From: Rhynchosporium graminicola
Taxonomy: Eukaryota; Ascomycota; Leotiomycetes; Helotiales; Ploettnerulaceae
Assembly: GCA_900074885.1 (NCBI GenBank)
Contig: FJUW01000015.1
Span: 995,532 to 1,059,531, forward strand
Direction: 5' to 3'
Length of the DNA stretch: 64,000 nucleotides
The position numbers and the translations under genes were made by a program. Within the stretch, counting starts at the first letter, position 1. Each line of letters begins with the position of its first letter. The notes beneath the pieces were generated by a model, which was not told where the DNA came from, ran no database searches, and saw only the letters and a program-made list of their open reading frames with translations. Of this stretch, positions 13,083 to 23,889 are shown piece by piece.

Positions 13083-13445
13083 ATACGCAAATACCATAGA
13101 ATCGTTCGCCTTCGGGCACATTACACTCATTCAAACACACAACTACAACATATATCCAACATACATACAAATACTCTACTATCTATACGCAAATATAGCA
13201 GTATTACGCTTAGAATGAAAAAAAAAAAACCAACATCACATGTTAGGAGTTTAGGAGATAAAAGCATAAAAGCATATACTATGAAAAGAGCTTGGGAACG
13301 GAGAAAAAGGCGTTGGGATCGGTATGGGGGTTGGCATGGCATGGCGTAGGAGTTTAAGAGATGGAGGGAAAAAAAACGTAAAAAACGAAAATCCTCGTGA
13401 GGTTTTCTTCTCTCTCGACAACAGCGGGGGAGTTTGTTTTGCTTT
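13083..13445. repeat. Diverged dispersed repeat, copy B
   Basis: Second copy of the repeat described at 11648-12050. The same left landmark (TACGCAAATA..CGTTCGCCTTCGGGCA) lies at about 13084-13117 and the same right landmark (GAAAATCCTC..GAGGTTTTCTTCTCTC, then GAGTTTGTTTTGC) at about 13385-13442. The interior has diverged almost completely. No terminal inverted repeats or target duplications were found. Confidence 0.55.
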
Positions 13446-13660
13446 TCAAACATATCGATTTGTTTTTGACTTTTACTTAAAGTGATAGAAGTGGCTCTCC
13501 TTTTCTCTAATCCTGTTCGTGACTTCCTTTTGCCTTCTTAGAATTCAGTTCGAAAAATCTTTACTGCCGTGAAGCGAGACTCCACATGGAGGTTAGATCA
13601 AAAAGGTAATAGTCTGTTCTGCTATTGCGCATCTCATATTCATGTCTACTTGAAGCCATA

Positions 13661-15473
13661 TCATAAACGCCCTGGACAGATCCTCAAACATTGCAGCAAG
13701 TCTGTTACTAATACCTTCCCATACAATCCATCTCTATCATCAATCCCAACGCTCAAAATAACCTCATCGTCCAAGTATCCTGTTCCCTTCTCTCTGATAT
13801 CGCTCTCTGCTCTTCCATACGCATACGCAATAGTCGTCGTATAAGTAAATTCTCCCCAAGCTTCCCTTTTCTCATCATTTGCTCCCGGCACATCATCCCA
13901 GATCTCATCTGTTTTCCAACCCCGGTTCGTTTCATTGGCCATGAGCATGGGATGTTGGCTTACGGCTAACATACTGAAGGGAAATGTCGCGGACCATATG
14001 ACGAAGTATCTTTCGTACCAGAGAGGCAAACCGAATCCGTTGTTGTGTTTGCGCTGGATGCCTGCAAAGAAGACGGTTGAGAAGTTGTCCGCGTTGCAGC
14101 TGGTGTTGGATCGTACGCAGAGCACGAGTTTCAATGCCGGCGTTGCCTGATGCCATGTTGAGTTCATAGTGAAAACATCTGTCTCTGTCTCATTATGCTG
14201 ATTTGAAAGACAAGGTTCCTCCAGCCGGTCAGTCAAGTTTTGTGTTGTCAATCCACCGCCGATAAGTTGAGCGAATGTGCGTGTAGTTGAGTCTAGTTCG
14301 TATTGCAGATAAGATGTCGATGGGGAGGGAAAGAATAAGACCCAGTTCTTCTCGTATGATTGGCGTGTTGAGGCAGGGTTTCGAGTAAGCTCTGTCAACG
14401 TTGGGTAGGACATAAGAGGACCAGGTCCGAGTCGACGAGGGGATGAGGAGAATGTCGCGTCAATTGCTGGATATATGACTCGGAGATCGATTGCCCAAAG
14501 GCCAATGCAAGAGTATCTTGACCTGCAGATTATCAGCCCTGATATCACTATCCGGTTGAATGGCATGACCTACTGCGAAACTACCATCAGGATGGGCTCT
14601 CCTCTACCAGAATAAAAGAGCCGTGGATCGTGGAACCCAGGTATATCCGCCAATGTTTGCTCTGGACCCGAACAACGCTCTGCTGGCGTTGGAGGAACAT
14701 CGACTTCAATGGGAGTTGTGACACATCGTAATCCTCCATTCGGCCCTAAGACTTGTAGGTCTTCCTCCGTACATAACCTCTCACGAGATGTTGTCGAGTG
14801 CTTGGTTCTTGGATGGCAGATGCTGGCTTCACAGACAACATTCCTTCGATATGCTACCCCAGTCGCAGCAACCATACTGACGATGATATATTGATTATCT
14901 GCCCTATACGCAATGGGGATTAGCAGATACACGTCATAAGTTGCCTCGGGAAGTGTCCTGGGAGGCGATGAATCATGTCGAAGGAAATCTTGAGATGCTG
15001 GAAAAGAAAAAGACATTGGATTCCCCTATTGCGTACCAGTATGGAAGAGCGAATATTGTTGGGTTCCAGAAGGTGCGCCGTTTCTCGATCTCACCAGGCG
15101 GGTTCATGGAGATATTGAAAAGTGGGATAGAGAGGCGAATATGTCCTGTGAAGCGGTTGGGAAATCGTGGGCAAGTTGTGAGAACTAGCAGAGCTTGAGG
15201 AATCGTTGTCTTGAAGCTTGATGCTGCGACTGGAGCAATGTATTCGGAAGATAGTTCATCGTGGTGAATTTCTGGTACCGGATTTGTAGCTTGGGTGATC
15301 TGATGTGATTCATTGTGGAATGAATGGGAGACTGGAATTCGCAGAGGCTCCTGGGTCTTGGGAATACGATTCGGGGAGTGTTGTCGTGGTTACTCGGGGG
15401 ATTTGGTGAGCAAGAGACAGAAGAAGCAGATCGCGGCAAGTGGAAGTAAGAGTCGCTTAAGGAAAGGCAACAT
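13661..15473 (-). pseudogene. Type II membrane glycosyltransferase-like gene with in-frame stop
   Basis: Exons 15473-15037, 14903-14574 and 14522-13661 join in frame into about 541 residues, interrupted once. The start MLPFLKRLLLPLAAICFF is a typical type II signal anchor. The same frame then meets TAA at 15392-15390 (codon 28) and continues cleanly as RIPVSHSFHNES and onward. Later landmarks are TFWNPTIFALPYW (across intron 1, 133 bp), VVCEASICHP, then DPRLFYSGRGEPILM joined by a 51-bp intron to SRYSCIGLWAIDLR, and a GTGYLDDEVILSVG..LLQC C-terminus. The DPR..RGEPIL and LDDEVILS signatures suggest a five-bladed-propeller-like Golgi enzyme of the beta-mannosyltransferase (BMT) kind; that assignment is inference. 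No in-frame intron removes the TAA. A C-to-T change in CAA would create it, but GAA or a sequencing error are also possible. The rest of the frame is undamaged, so the lesion is recent or not real. Confidence 0.7.
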
Positions 15474-15727
15474 GGTTCTGGTATGGTTGACAAAGATTGT
15501 TGTTTGAGATGCAAATATTCTTTGCTTTCAAAATGTAGTCGAAGTCTCGACTGACTCGAAGGTCGAGGTAGGTCGCTCCTGCCATTTATGGATGGATATC
15601 AGATTCCCGTCAAACAAATTTCTTTGCTGCTCGCCACCACATTGTTCCTCAACACATGATATGCTCTTCTGACATAGAACTGTTACCATCACCAGTCCCA
15701 TAAGAACGTGGAGATTCCTTACAAAAA
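15474..15727. promoter_or_regulatory. Divergent promoter region
   Basis: These 254 bases separate the start codons of the glycosyltransferase-like gene (-) and the SGNH-like gene (+), so both upstream signals must lie here or within the 5' ends. I see no unambiguous TATA box or named transcription-factor site. Co-regulation is inferred from the head-to-head arrangement only. Confidence 0.5.
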
Positions 15728-17830
15728 ATGGTTTACCATTCCTCATATTCGACACCTGACAGCACTCCACTCGCACCCGAAGTAGTTGAAGTAACAACAC
15801 CATGGTCTGATATCTCAGTCGAAGACTTGCGACCCAAGATCAAGTTCAATCAAAATACTCTGAAGATACGAAGGTTCGGATGTGGTTCTTATAAGACACG
15901 TTTCCGGGGTTGGGGAAGGGCCATGTGGTTAAGCTGGTTTGTTATTGCTGCAATTTGGTGGGCATTTTCCCAAAGATCAGATGGCCACTATCTCATCGAA
16001 AAACAAACCTTCTTTGACCTTTCGACACTAGATGGCCTAAAATACATCGACGCAACGCATCCTTACATTCGGGTATGTTGCCCTAGGAAGTCGGCAAACT
16101 TCAATGTTGACCATATGGCAGTACGTTGGACGCTGGCTTGCGACGGCAGACCAGACACACAAAGATGGATCGTTTCCAGGTAGGCTGTTCACAATCTTTT
16201 GTTCAAGTATCCTAAATTCCACAAGGTGTATACTTCGATTTCACACTTAATGGAAGTTCAACTGTCCTCATCTCTCTTCATAACAGCGACCACCAGGATC
16301 AATCTCCAGCGAAAGTTTTCAGGTCATCTTCGTCCGCCTTACCCTTCTTACCCCTTACCAATTCCTCAAGAGCGGCTCCTATATCTCTGTTGGTCAGGAT
16401 CGACGATGAGGAGTATATCGTCCTACCAAATGCCACTTCCCTGGTCTCGATCTGTCCAGGAAACCTAAATCCTCTTTTACGCCACGAAATTCGTATCATT
16501 GCTCCAATGGTGGGAAATGATGCCGTTGAAACGCTACAAATTGAAGGCATCTGGATCAACGAAGGTGGGCAATTGCTCCCGCACCCTGGTAGCCCAAACC
16601 CCGGAGATCGCTTTAAGCAACAGACAAAGACGTCTGCTCCAAGGAGAATGGTGGAAATCGTGACAGATTTGCCGGGTTCAACAGCTAGCAAAGAAAAAAG
16701 CAAGAACACTGGCACTGCCCGTAGTATAATGAACGGTGTACTGGGGTGGGAGTATCTGCTTGGTGAGATGTTTGGAAGCGACCACGTTACCATAGGGAAC
16801 GAAGGAATGTGCTTAATTCCGGACTGTATAGGTGATCGGGGTTCGCCCGCTGGTCTTGCAGACGTTTTCTTCCAATGGTTTGGCCCTCTACCTCGTGTTA
16901 AAGACCATAATTGATAAGTAGAAAGTGGACCAGCAGGTTCCGAGCAGTATAGCCATCCGTGGTTTTTTCAAGAGTATACACCAGATGTTATTGTAAGAAC
17001 CCATGGCTTACGAGATTCCAGCTTCTGACCAGTAGCTCAGGTCCTGAATATTGGCAGCTCTGATTGGGACTCATTTCAGACGCACACTCAAGAATATAAC
17101 AAGACCTTATGGGATTTGAGTGTGAGCTTCGAAGAGACATACTTTAAGATGATACAGGCAATCCGTACCTTGGCATATCCAAAACGCTCAGCTACAACGA
17201 TGGACGCTTCGCGATATATCTATTCTGCACAGACTGCAGCGGCTGGAGTTCCTATTTTCGTGATGAGGTACGCTTGTGCTATTTTGCCCTAGATTGTCCC
17301 TTCCCAAAGTCCCAAGTTTCGAAGAGATACTGAGTTATTTGATAACCAGACCATTTCGAGGACAGCTGGAGCAGGCGACGCATGCAGTTGTAGACCGTCT
17401 ACGTAAAGGTGGTGACAAAAACGTGTTCTGGCTTGACACTTCTGGATGGTTAAATACCGAGATTGATTTCGACGGGCGCGCAGAAGATCAGGATTTCTTT
17501 CTTGACGGTAGAAGTCTGCACTTCAGTCACTCCTCGGGTGCTAACAGGAGTGGTAGAAGAAAGTCCGTCCAAACAATGGCGACTGACAGAGCGCGGCAAT
17601 CAAAGGCAGGACACCCTTCTCATATTATCTCCGATCCGCTGACATCTCAAAGGGTAGCAATTCTGCTACATATGCATGTCTGCAGATACCTTGCTAGAGA
17701 GGTTGACAAGTGTGCATTTCTTCCTCCCGAGATATATCTTGGTGGAGCACTGGATCATGATGCGATCCGACTGAATGAGTTTCTGGAAGGCGAAAAGGAA
17801 AGGAAGCTGAAGAAATTGTTCTGGAAATGA
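15728..17830 (+). CDS. Type II membrane SGNH/GDSL-hydrolase-like protein
   Basis: Eight exons give 577 aa: 15728-16072, 16122-16179, 16226-16877, 16926-16992, 17041-17267, 17350-17507, 17557-17605, 17653-17830. A cytosolic tail of about 65 residues precedes a membrane segment (AMWLSWFVIAAIWWAF, about 65-80). Then follow a beta-rich region (YVGRWLATADQT, VYFDFTLNGSSTVLISLHNS) and the catalytic-like domain. The likely nucleophile block is VEIVTDLPGS (about 277-286). The region GWEYLLGEMFG..HVTIG leads to the block III equivalent VLNIGSSDWDSF (about 375-386) and the C-terminal WRLTERGNQRVAILLHMH carrying the His. Fungal relatives keep this order, but the canonical GDS and GxND signatures are altered here. 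Intron 7 (17606-17652) has GC-AG ends. It may remove or transfer acyl groups on a secretory-pathway glycan (inference). It is divergent from the glycosyltransferase-like gene. Confidence 0.75.
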
Positions 17831-18785
17831 AGTCGGCGTCAATTATGAAGCTCGGCAAATGTGCGTATTGATGACCGGGGGTGCTGATGTGCTACCTTGG
17901 CAATCCTGGTGTTGCCCGAGGTGGATGATCTGCGGTACCTGAATGAGTGATATGTATGATGGACGATGGATGGAAGTTTCGAGGTTGAGGTGATGAAATG
18001 AGAGCTTTCTCTACCCGGTTTATCAGTACAGGTTTAATCAGCTTTTAGCTACCTGTGCGAGGCATACTGAGATATCAACTCAAATCAGATCAAATATCAG
18101 ATGCACCATCTCATAGTCTTTCCCTTTCCTCTCTCAAAACCTGCCCGTTCTTCCGAGGCGAGGCAAATTCGTCTCGTGAAGCGATTTGAGACTTTATAGT
18201 AAATACCTCGGTTAAGATTGTCAGAGTCATAAGAAAAAGTTGTCGAACTCTGCATTGTTCCTTCGAGCAATATCATGAGTGACTTGATATGATGCCTTCA
18301 GCATCGGGTGGCGACTCTGACATAGATTTGGCCATTGCACATTCGATAGTTGGGGATTACAGGTGATGGATGCGACTACATCTGCGCATGGATCTCATTC
18401 CGCTCCAAGCGCGACCGATGATGTCGACGCAAAAGCAAATGTGACGATCCCGGCGAAGAACCTTGCCTGGGACTGGACTTTGCTCTGGACGACCACGACC
18501 ACGGCCACAATCGCAACCACAATCACTTCTATCTTCTCCTTACAATGTTAACTATGCCTAGGGATTGATAATCAAAAAGCAGAAGAGATTCGACTCTTCG
18601 TCGTCCTCTCGCCATTCGCTTTCCTCGCCAGTTGCCGGATCCTTGCTTGTCGCACTTCTCACGGCGCACACGACCAGCGACACAAGTATTGAACCACCTC
18701 AAGAGACCGACACTGTACTATAAGAGCAGGTACTAGACGAAGGAGATCCGACTGGACGTCAAATATAATCTCACCAAAATCTACA
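17831..18785. other. Intergenic stretch with a possible decayed short gene
   Basis: At 18289-18568 an ATG-led frame (MMPSASGGDSDIDLA) runs to GDYR. One base out of phase, the sequence continues as DGCDYICAWISFRSKR, a TGA, then CRRKSKCDDPGEEPC and a His-rich DDHDHGHNRNHNHF. This may be a decayed Cys/His-rich gene or chance. No other gene is visible; the last ~200 bases are the leader of the MFS gene. Confidence 0.3.
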
Positions 18786-20656
18786 ATGGCAGCGAAACGT
18801 GCAGTGATGGATCGTCGGAAATCCTCAACACCCCAATACCAGACCTTTCCTACACCACCCCCAAAATCGCGCGGCAGACCACCATTATCTCCCTCTACAA
18901 GTAGTGCCGGCTTCGACGGCAACAATGACTACCGCACGAATGGCGGAGGCGCAGATACTGAGCACCACAATTCCCCATTACCGAAGAAACAACTCGCGAT
19001 CTTAGCAATCATCGCGCTTGCCGAGCAGACGGCACTGAACTCCATCTCGCCCTACCTGCCGGAAATGACATCCACCTTCCCCGAAGTCGACGTCGGACAA
19101 ATAGGCCTATACGTCGGCACGATAGCATCTTCCTTTGCGCTGGCACAGTTCGCGACAGGTTACTTCTGGGGCTGGCTCAGCGATCGCATAGGGAGGAAAC
19201 CGGTCGTGATGTTAGGAACAACACTTACAGCTGGATGTTTCGTCGTGTTCGGATTCTGTAGGACATTATGGCAGGCTGTCGTCGTGCAGATGTTGATGGG
19301 TCTGGTGAATGGGAACCAGGGCGTTATAAGTACTTGTCTTGGGGAGATCACGGATCGCAGTAACCAGAGTAAGGCGTTTGTGTACTTGCCTGTTATTTAT
19401 GGTCTGGGTGGTATTACGGGGCCGGCTGTTGGAGGGTTGTTGGTTAGGAAGGGGGAGGGCATTCCTTATCCTTATTTATGGCCGAATCTTTTCTCGGCCG
19501 CGATATTACTTGTTGATTTAGTTCTTACGGGCTTCTTTCTGGAAGAGAGCCTGGAGGAGGCGAAGGATATGCCGCCGTTGAAAGAGAGGATGGGGAATCT
19601 GTTTAGTTGGTTATGGCAATTTACTGGAGCGTCGCATCGCCCTACTTATTTGCGCGCGCATGTAGGACATCGACATAGGACTAGGTTGGATGGTGCAGAG
19701 GATGAGGACTCGCAAACTGACAACGAGTCCGAGACCCAGTCTCTGCTGTCTATGCGAGGCTTTTTCGCTAATAACGATACGCATCTTACGATCAAGGAGG
19801 TCCTAAATCGTGATACCGTCCTCTTGCTAGGCACATACCTCGTCTTTCAACTCTCAAACATATCCTACAACTCACTCTATCCGATCTTCGCTTCCTCTCC
19901 TCAACCAACTGGTCGCAACCTCTCGCCTGAAGAAATAGGTCTCTCACTCTCCTTTGCTGGGATTGTCACTATTGTATTTCAAGTAGGCATTTTCGGAAAA
20001 CTGAAAGAAAAGATGGGGAATAGAGCGACTTATCGAGCGGGCTTGTTTCTGTTCTTCGTGAGTATGCTGTTGATGCCTTGGGTCGGTTACAAGGATTCGA
20101 ATCCGCTATTTGGGTTTGGTAGTGGGAAGGTTTGGTTGTGGGTTGAGTTGGGATTGGTGCTGCTTGTTAAGACCGTGGCGAGTGTGGGCGGGTTGACAAG
20201 CGCTTTGTTACTTGTAAGTTCATTTATCATGTCCCATATTGATTGTTCCTCTTTGCCCTATTCTGCCCGAAATTCACAGTGTAGGGATCTGAAGCAAACT
20301 AACTCCGCTACCAGATCACCAACTCAGCACCCAACCACGCCGTCCTCGGCACGCTCAACGGCCTCGCCCAAACCCTCTCCGCAGCCGGCCGCGCAGCAGG
20401 TCCCTTTCTCTCCGGCGGTCTCTTCTCAATCGCCACACGCGTCCACCCCAAAGGCGAAGCGCTCGCTTGGGGCGTTTTCGGAGGTATCGCATTCTTGGGC
20501 TTTGTGGCGAGCTTTGGCATCAGAGGAAAGGATTTGGAGAGTGCGGAGTGGAGTGAGAGTGAGGAGTCTGAGAGTGAAGATGTGGAGGAAGAGGGTGAAG
20601 GAGAGAATGGACGTGGGAGTCCGGCAAGTGGAATGGATGCTGGGATTGGTCGATGA
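18786..20656 (+). CDS. MFS transporter (12-TM, DHA1/YCR023C-like)
   Basis: Two exons, 18786-20213 and 20315-20656, give 589 aa. The 101-bp intron has a GTAAGT donor and an ACTAAC branch site; splicing joins SALLL to ITNSAPNHAVLGTLNGLAQ, the conserved MFS segment. A Pro/Ser-rich cytosolic N-terminus of about 70 residues precedes the first helix (QLAILAIIALAEQTALNSIS). MFS motif A, GWLSDRIGRKP, is at about 128-138 and GLGGITGPAVGGLL is the motif C region. A hydrophilic central loop (about 265-340) separates the halves. The tail after the last helix is acidic (SESEESESEDVEEEGEGE). The organisation matches the fungal family related to yeast YCR023C and plant ZIF-like carriers; the substrate cannot be told. 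The gene looks intact. Confidence 0.88.
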
Positions 20657-22551
20657 GCAAGAGGAGGAGTGTGAAGTTCCGAGTTGATGTTGTGCTGGGC
20701 AATGGCGTTCGAACAAAGGCACTACTGGGCTTGGGAATGGCATTTTATGGCATTCTACGGTATAGGTGATATCTGGAAGGGTTCAAGGACTTACCTATCG
20801 AGAATCGAAATGACCGGCAGACTAAGAGAGAAATGAGATGATACGAGACCGGACTAAATTGAGGGGCAAGAACCTGACAAGTATTCAACTTCGTCGATCG
20901 AATGATGCAGTACAGTACAATACAGTGAGAAATGCACATCAGTATAGATTAGATATACTCCACGGGAAGTACTTCAGCAATGAAACGAAATCTAATTTCT
21001 ATCTTTGACGTCTGGATCTCCGAGGGCTACAGAGGGTTTGTGCCCAGTATATCTACCAATTGTTCGGGTTCAGTGAATGATATTGTTGTTTCTCGCTTAC
21101 CTCTAGCCCAAACTTCGTCCTTGACACTTTCTTTTTTCAGACAATCTAAATGATCATTCACAGAAACGTCTGTCTATCCTATGCTTAAGTTAGCTGACAA
21201 GACTGCCCTTTTGCAGTTCCTTGTATCTGGCCGGAGAGAGCTGTCTGTGATGGTCATGGATGTGATTCATAATGAGTCACCAGATAGCGAAGCCCCTACG
21301 GACGCAGGTTCCCCGGCCGTTGTTTCTGCGGCAGAATCCGCATTGAATTGCATGGAAAGATTGTGGCTTCGGTTCGCCTCCCCCCTTTCCTCAGTTACTT
21401 ACAGCACAGTATTCTTCAAATTTCCTAGGACCAACCTACCTGTATGTTGATCTTGGCCATTTATCTGAGAAATTGTCCCTGATAGTGTAATAGTAAGAAT
21501 AGTTTTAAACGAAGAACAATTCAAAGCAAGGAACGGTCGCAGAACGGTACTGAATGGCAGATGCGGGGCAGGTATAAACTTCTTCAATTATCCCCCTTCA
21601 ACGGTATTGGGTAGTACTAGGAGCAATGCGTACCTAGAGTGTACTTTTGCTACATCGACCGAATATCAACTCCTTTTAAGTACTACGTTGAAGTTGATAG
21701 ACTTATATCGATGCCGAAAGTAAGCGTGCAACTGAGGATTTCTACTCTCACTACTTGAATAGAAAGGCACGAGGAGGCCTTGCCTCTAGTACCGTCAGAG
21801 ACCCGTCCCCTGGTGATTCCCTATTTGTAGAACGACTCAAACTCGGAACCGTCCTTTGACCGTCCTTTGACCATTCCGTGCCATTCCAATACCCCTCCTG
21901 CCCTTGCCTCTAAGGTATATATAGAGTTTTTAGCTATTTATCGGAGCCTAGGACTTCGGTTATATGTATCGAGGAACTACTAAAATTTTGCCCTTTGAAG
22001 GTAGGACCGAAGGGCGTAGATAGACTACTGGCATGGGCCTTCCAGCCCTGGAACCGTTGTATGATCAAAACAAACAAGACAAACAAACAAACAAACAAAC
22101 AAACACACAAACAAACGAGTGGCCTGTTAGAAAGAAAGGGACTTACTTGTAGCTTCGGGGAAGTTTACGTCTCACGGAACTCTCGGCTGTGAACTCTCGC
22201 GGATGATGGGACGATGAACCCCATTGCGACGCGCTTGACTAAAACTTTAATCTTGCTCAGATTGTGGAAAGATTTCGAGGCACAGTAGCAACACGAGCAC
22301 ATTCAAGCGCGATGGATAAGTGTCAACAAGTGAGGTAAGAGGGGAACCGGCATTTATACGAGATACGACGTCATTTGTTGTCGCATTAGCTTTTCTTTAC
22401 ACGCTGCCATAAAAATTTTCACGACTGAAAGAAGAAGGGGAAGCAATTCCGAGCCAGATCAGACATTTCGCGATGAGGAGTTCCCCTACAGATGAACCAA
22501 ACCTCAGAATGGTATGTTTTCCACGGTCTGCCATATGAACAACAGACAAAT
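20657..22551. other. Intergenic stretch with simple repeats
   Basis: No gene is supported. The open frame 21181-21450 has no family resemblance or intron logic. A short direct repeat of CCGTCCTTTGA occurs at about 21850-21872 and a CAAA microsatellite near 22075-22117. The GC/AT texture changes at about 21.6-22.0 kb, which may mark an old repeat, but no ends were found. Confidence 0.45.
22075..22117. repeat. (CAAA)n microsatellite
   Basis: Tandem CAAA/ACAA units with a few interruptions. Simple-sequence repeat only. Confidence 0.85.
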
Positions 22552-23889
22552 TTAAGCTGCTACCAAACCATGTCGCTCTGCGTAACCTTCATAGCCTTCC
22601 CCGTACTTGTCCAGAAGCTTGTGCATGGTATCCTTGACTCTGCACATAGAGTTTAGTAGGCAGAAAGAATGCAACACCTAAGACACTTACATTCCTCGGA
22701 ATCTCAGATTTCCTGGATACAATGAGGACGCATGCATGTCGAATCTTCTAATCAGAGGTGAGTATGCTTTCTCTATCAGTGGCCGGTCGACAAACTCACA
22801 GACAGTAAAGCTCTCCTCGGTCGTTGAACTCTACGGCCGGCTCAGATACTTGGAAATGCTTCATATGCTCTTCTACGTATGCTCTTGTCATCTTATGACG
22901 TGCTCCACGCCACGGGCCGAGTTCATCTAAGTAAGGGTCAGCTACAGATACCCAGATACCATACTTGAGATATCAAGATGAGAACCCCGACTCACACTCG
23001 TTGTGAGCATATAGGGGTGTCGCGTCGAATATCAATGGACTTCCCGTGGAAACGTCAACGGAAGCATTGCCATCCCATAAATCGCCATGTACAAGTCGTG
23101 GAACAACGGTTCTTCCCTCTGTTTCTAGAGGTCGCAGAAGACGAGGGATGACTTTCTCAACCATCGCCTTAGTTAGCATTTCAATCTCCTCGTCTGGACC
23201 ATTGGGTTTTCAGCTCCGCCGCAAATATCCCTTGCATTCCCTTTGAGAAACACTCTTCCCAAGTGTCACTTACTGGGAACATTTGAGGATTGTTTCCTCC
23301 AAAAGTCTCCAATGAAAAGCCAAACTTCCCGTCGGGTGAAACCCCTCGTTTGTGCATCTCGGCTTCAAGCGCAGGAAAATCTGCTACATCTGGAACGTCC
23401 TCACTCAACTCATGGAACTCGCACACAAAGAAGTGAGTATCAGGCACACTCTCATAGCTACCCCAGCCAACAGGCCGAGCGACCATCTCAGGTATGACGT
23501 TATAAAGCACACCCATACTCTGAAACTCCGAAGGTACCATGGTCTTCCCACTTGCACCCTGATGCACCTACACTACTATTAGCTTTCACTCGGGGTTATG
23601 ATCGATCTATGGAGTCGGTCCAACACACCTTGAGAAAGTAGCTGTCCTCTTCGCCTCGAGAATTCTTGGCTTCAATCTTGGCGGTTCGTGCCCAGTATGA
23701 AGCACCACTGGGAGATATTCCGGTGATGGTAGTGCCCGGAGGCAGTTCTAGTATGCATCAGTATCGTGGCATCTGGTACGTGCCAGGGAAAGTAAGGAAG
23801 AACTGACTTTTGAGGATCCCGTCATCGACAAAAGATATCGCGCTCAGCGGGACTGGGACCTCCTGATCCCATACTGATTTGTCGAGCAT
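22552..23889 (-). pseudogene. Fructosamine/ketosamine-3-kinase family gene with a frameshift
   Basis: Six exons on the minus strand: 23889-23808, 23747-23629, 23567-22996, 22926-22800, 22747-22691 and 22639-22552, about 347 aa. Landmarks of the fructosamine-kinase family (APH-like fold) are all present: MLDKSVWDQEVPVPLSAIS, the Gly-rich ITGISPSGASYWARTAKI, YFLKVHQGASGKTMVPSEF, WGSYESVPDTHFFVCEF, DTWEECFSKGMQ, RLVHGDLWDGN (catalytic loop HGDLWxGN), PLIFDAT (metal-binding D), ELGPWRGARHKM and a C-terminal LYPGNLRFRG. Members phosphorylate ketosamines on glycated proteins or small molecules. Exon 3 reads in one frame up to AAELK and in another from NGPDEEIEM onward. The switch falls at a run of four A (23210-23207), where three would restore the frame. 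This is either a new lesion or a base-call error, since the rest, including five introns, is undamaged. Confidence 0.75.

Noticed and set aside
12822..13349. 175-codon open frame on the plus strand
   Set aside because: It runs through the A/C-rich, G-poor stretch and the CA microsatellite (HTHTHTHT); openness follows from composition, and there is no start context, intron or motif.
15350..15473. An intron removing the TAA in the glycosyltransferase-like gene
   Set aside because: The GTAACC donor at the stop offers only 37-43 base introns or out-of-phase acceptors; no acceptor nearby restores the frame.
22927..22995. Short 32-bp intron in the fructosamine-kinase-like gene ending at CAAG
   Set aside because: Too short and out of frame; a 69-bp intron with CTGAC branch site and TTAG acceptor joins YAHNE to YELGPWRG as the family requires.
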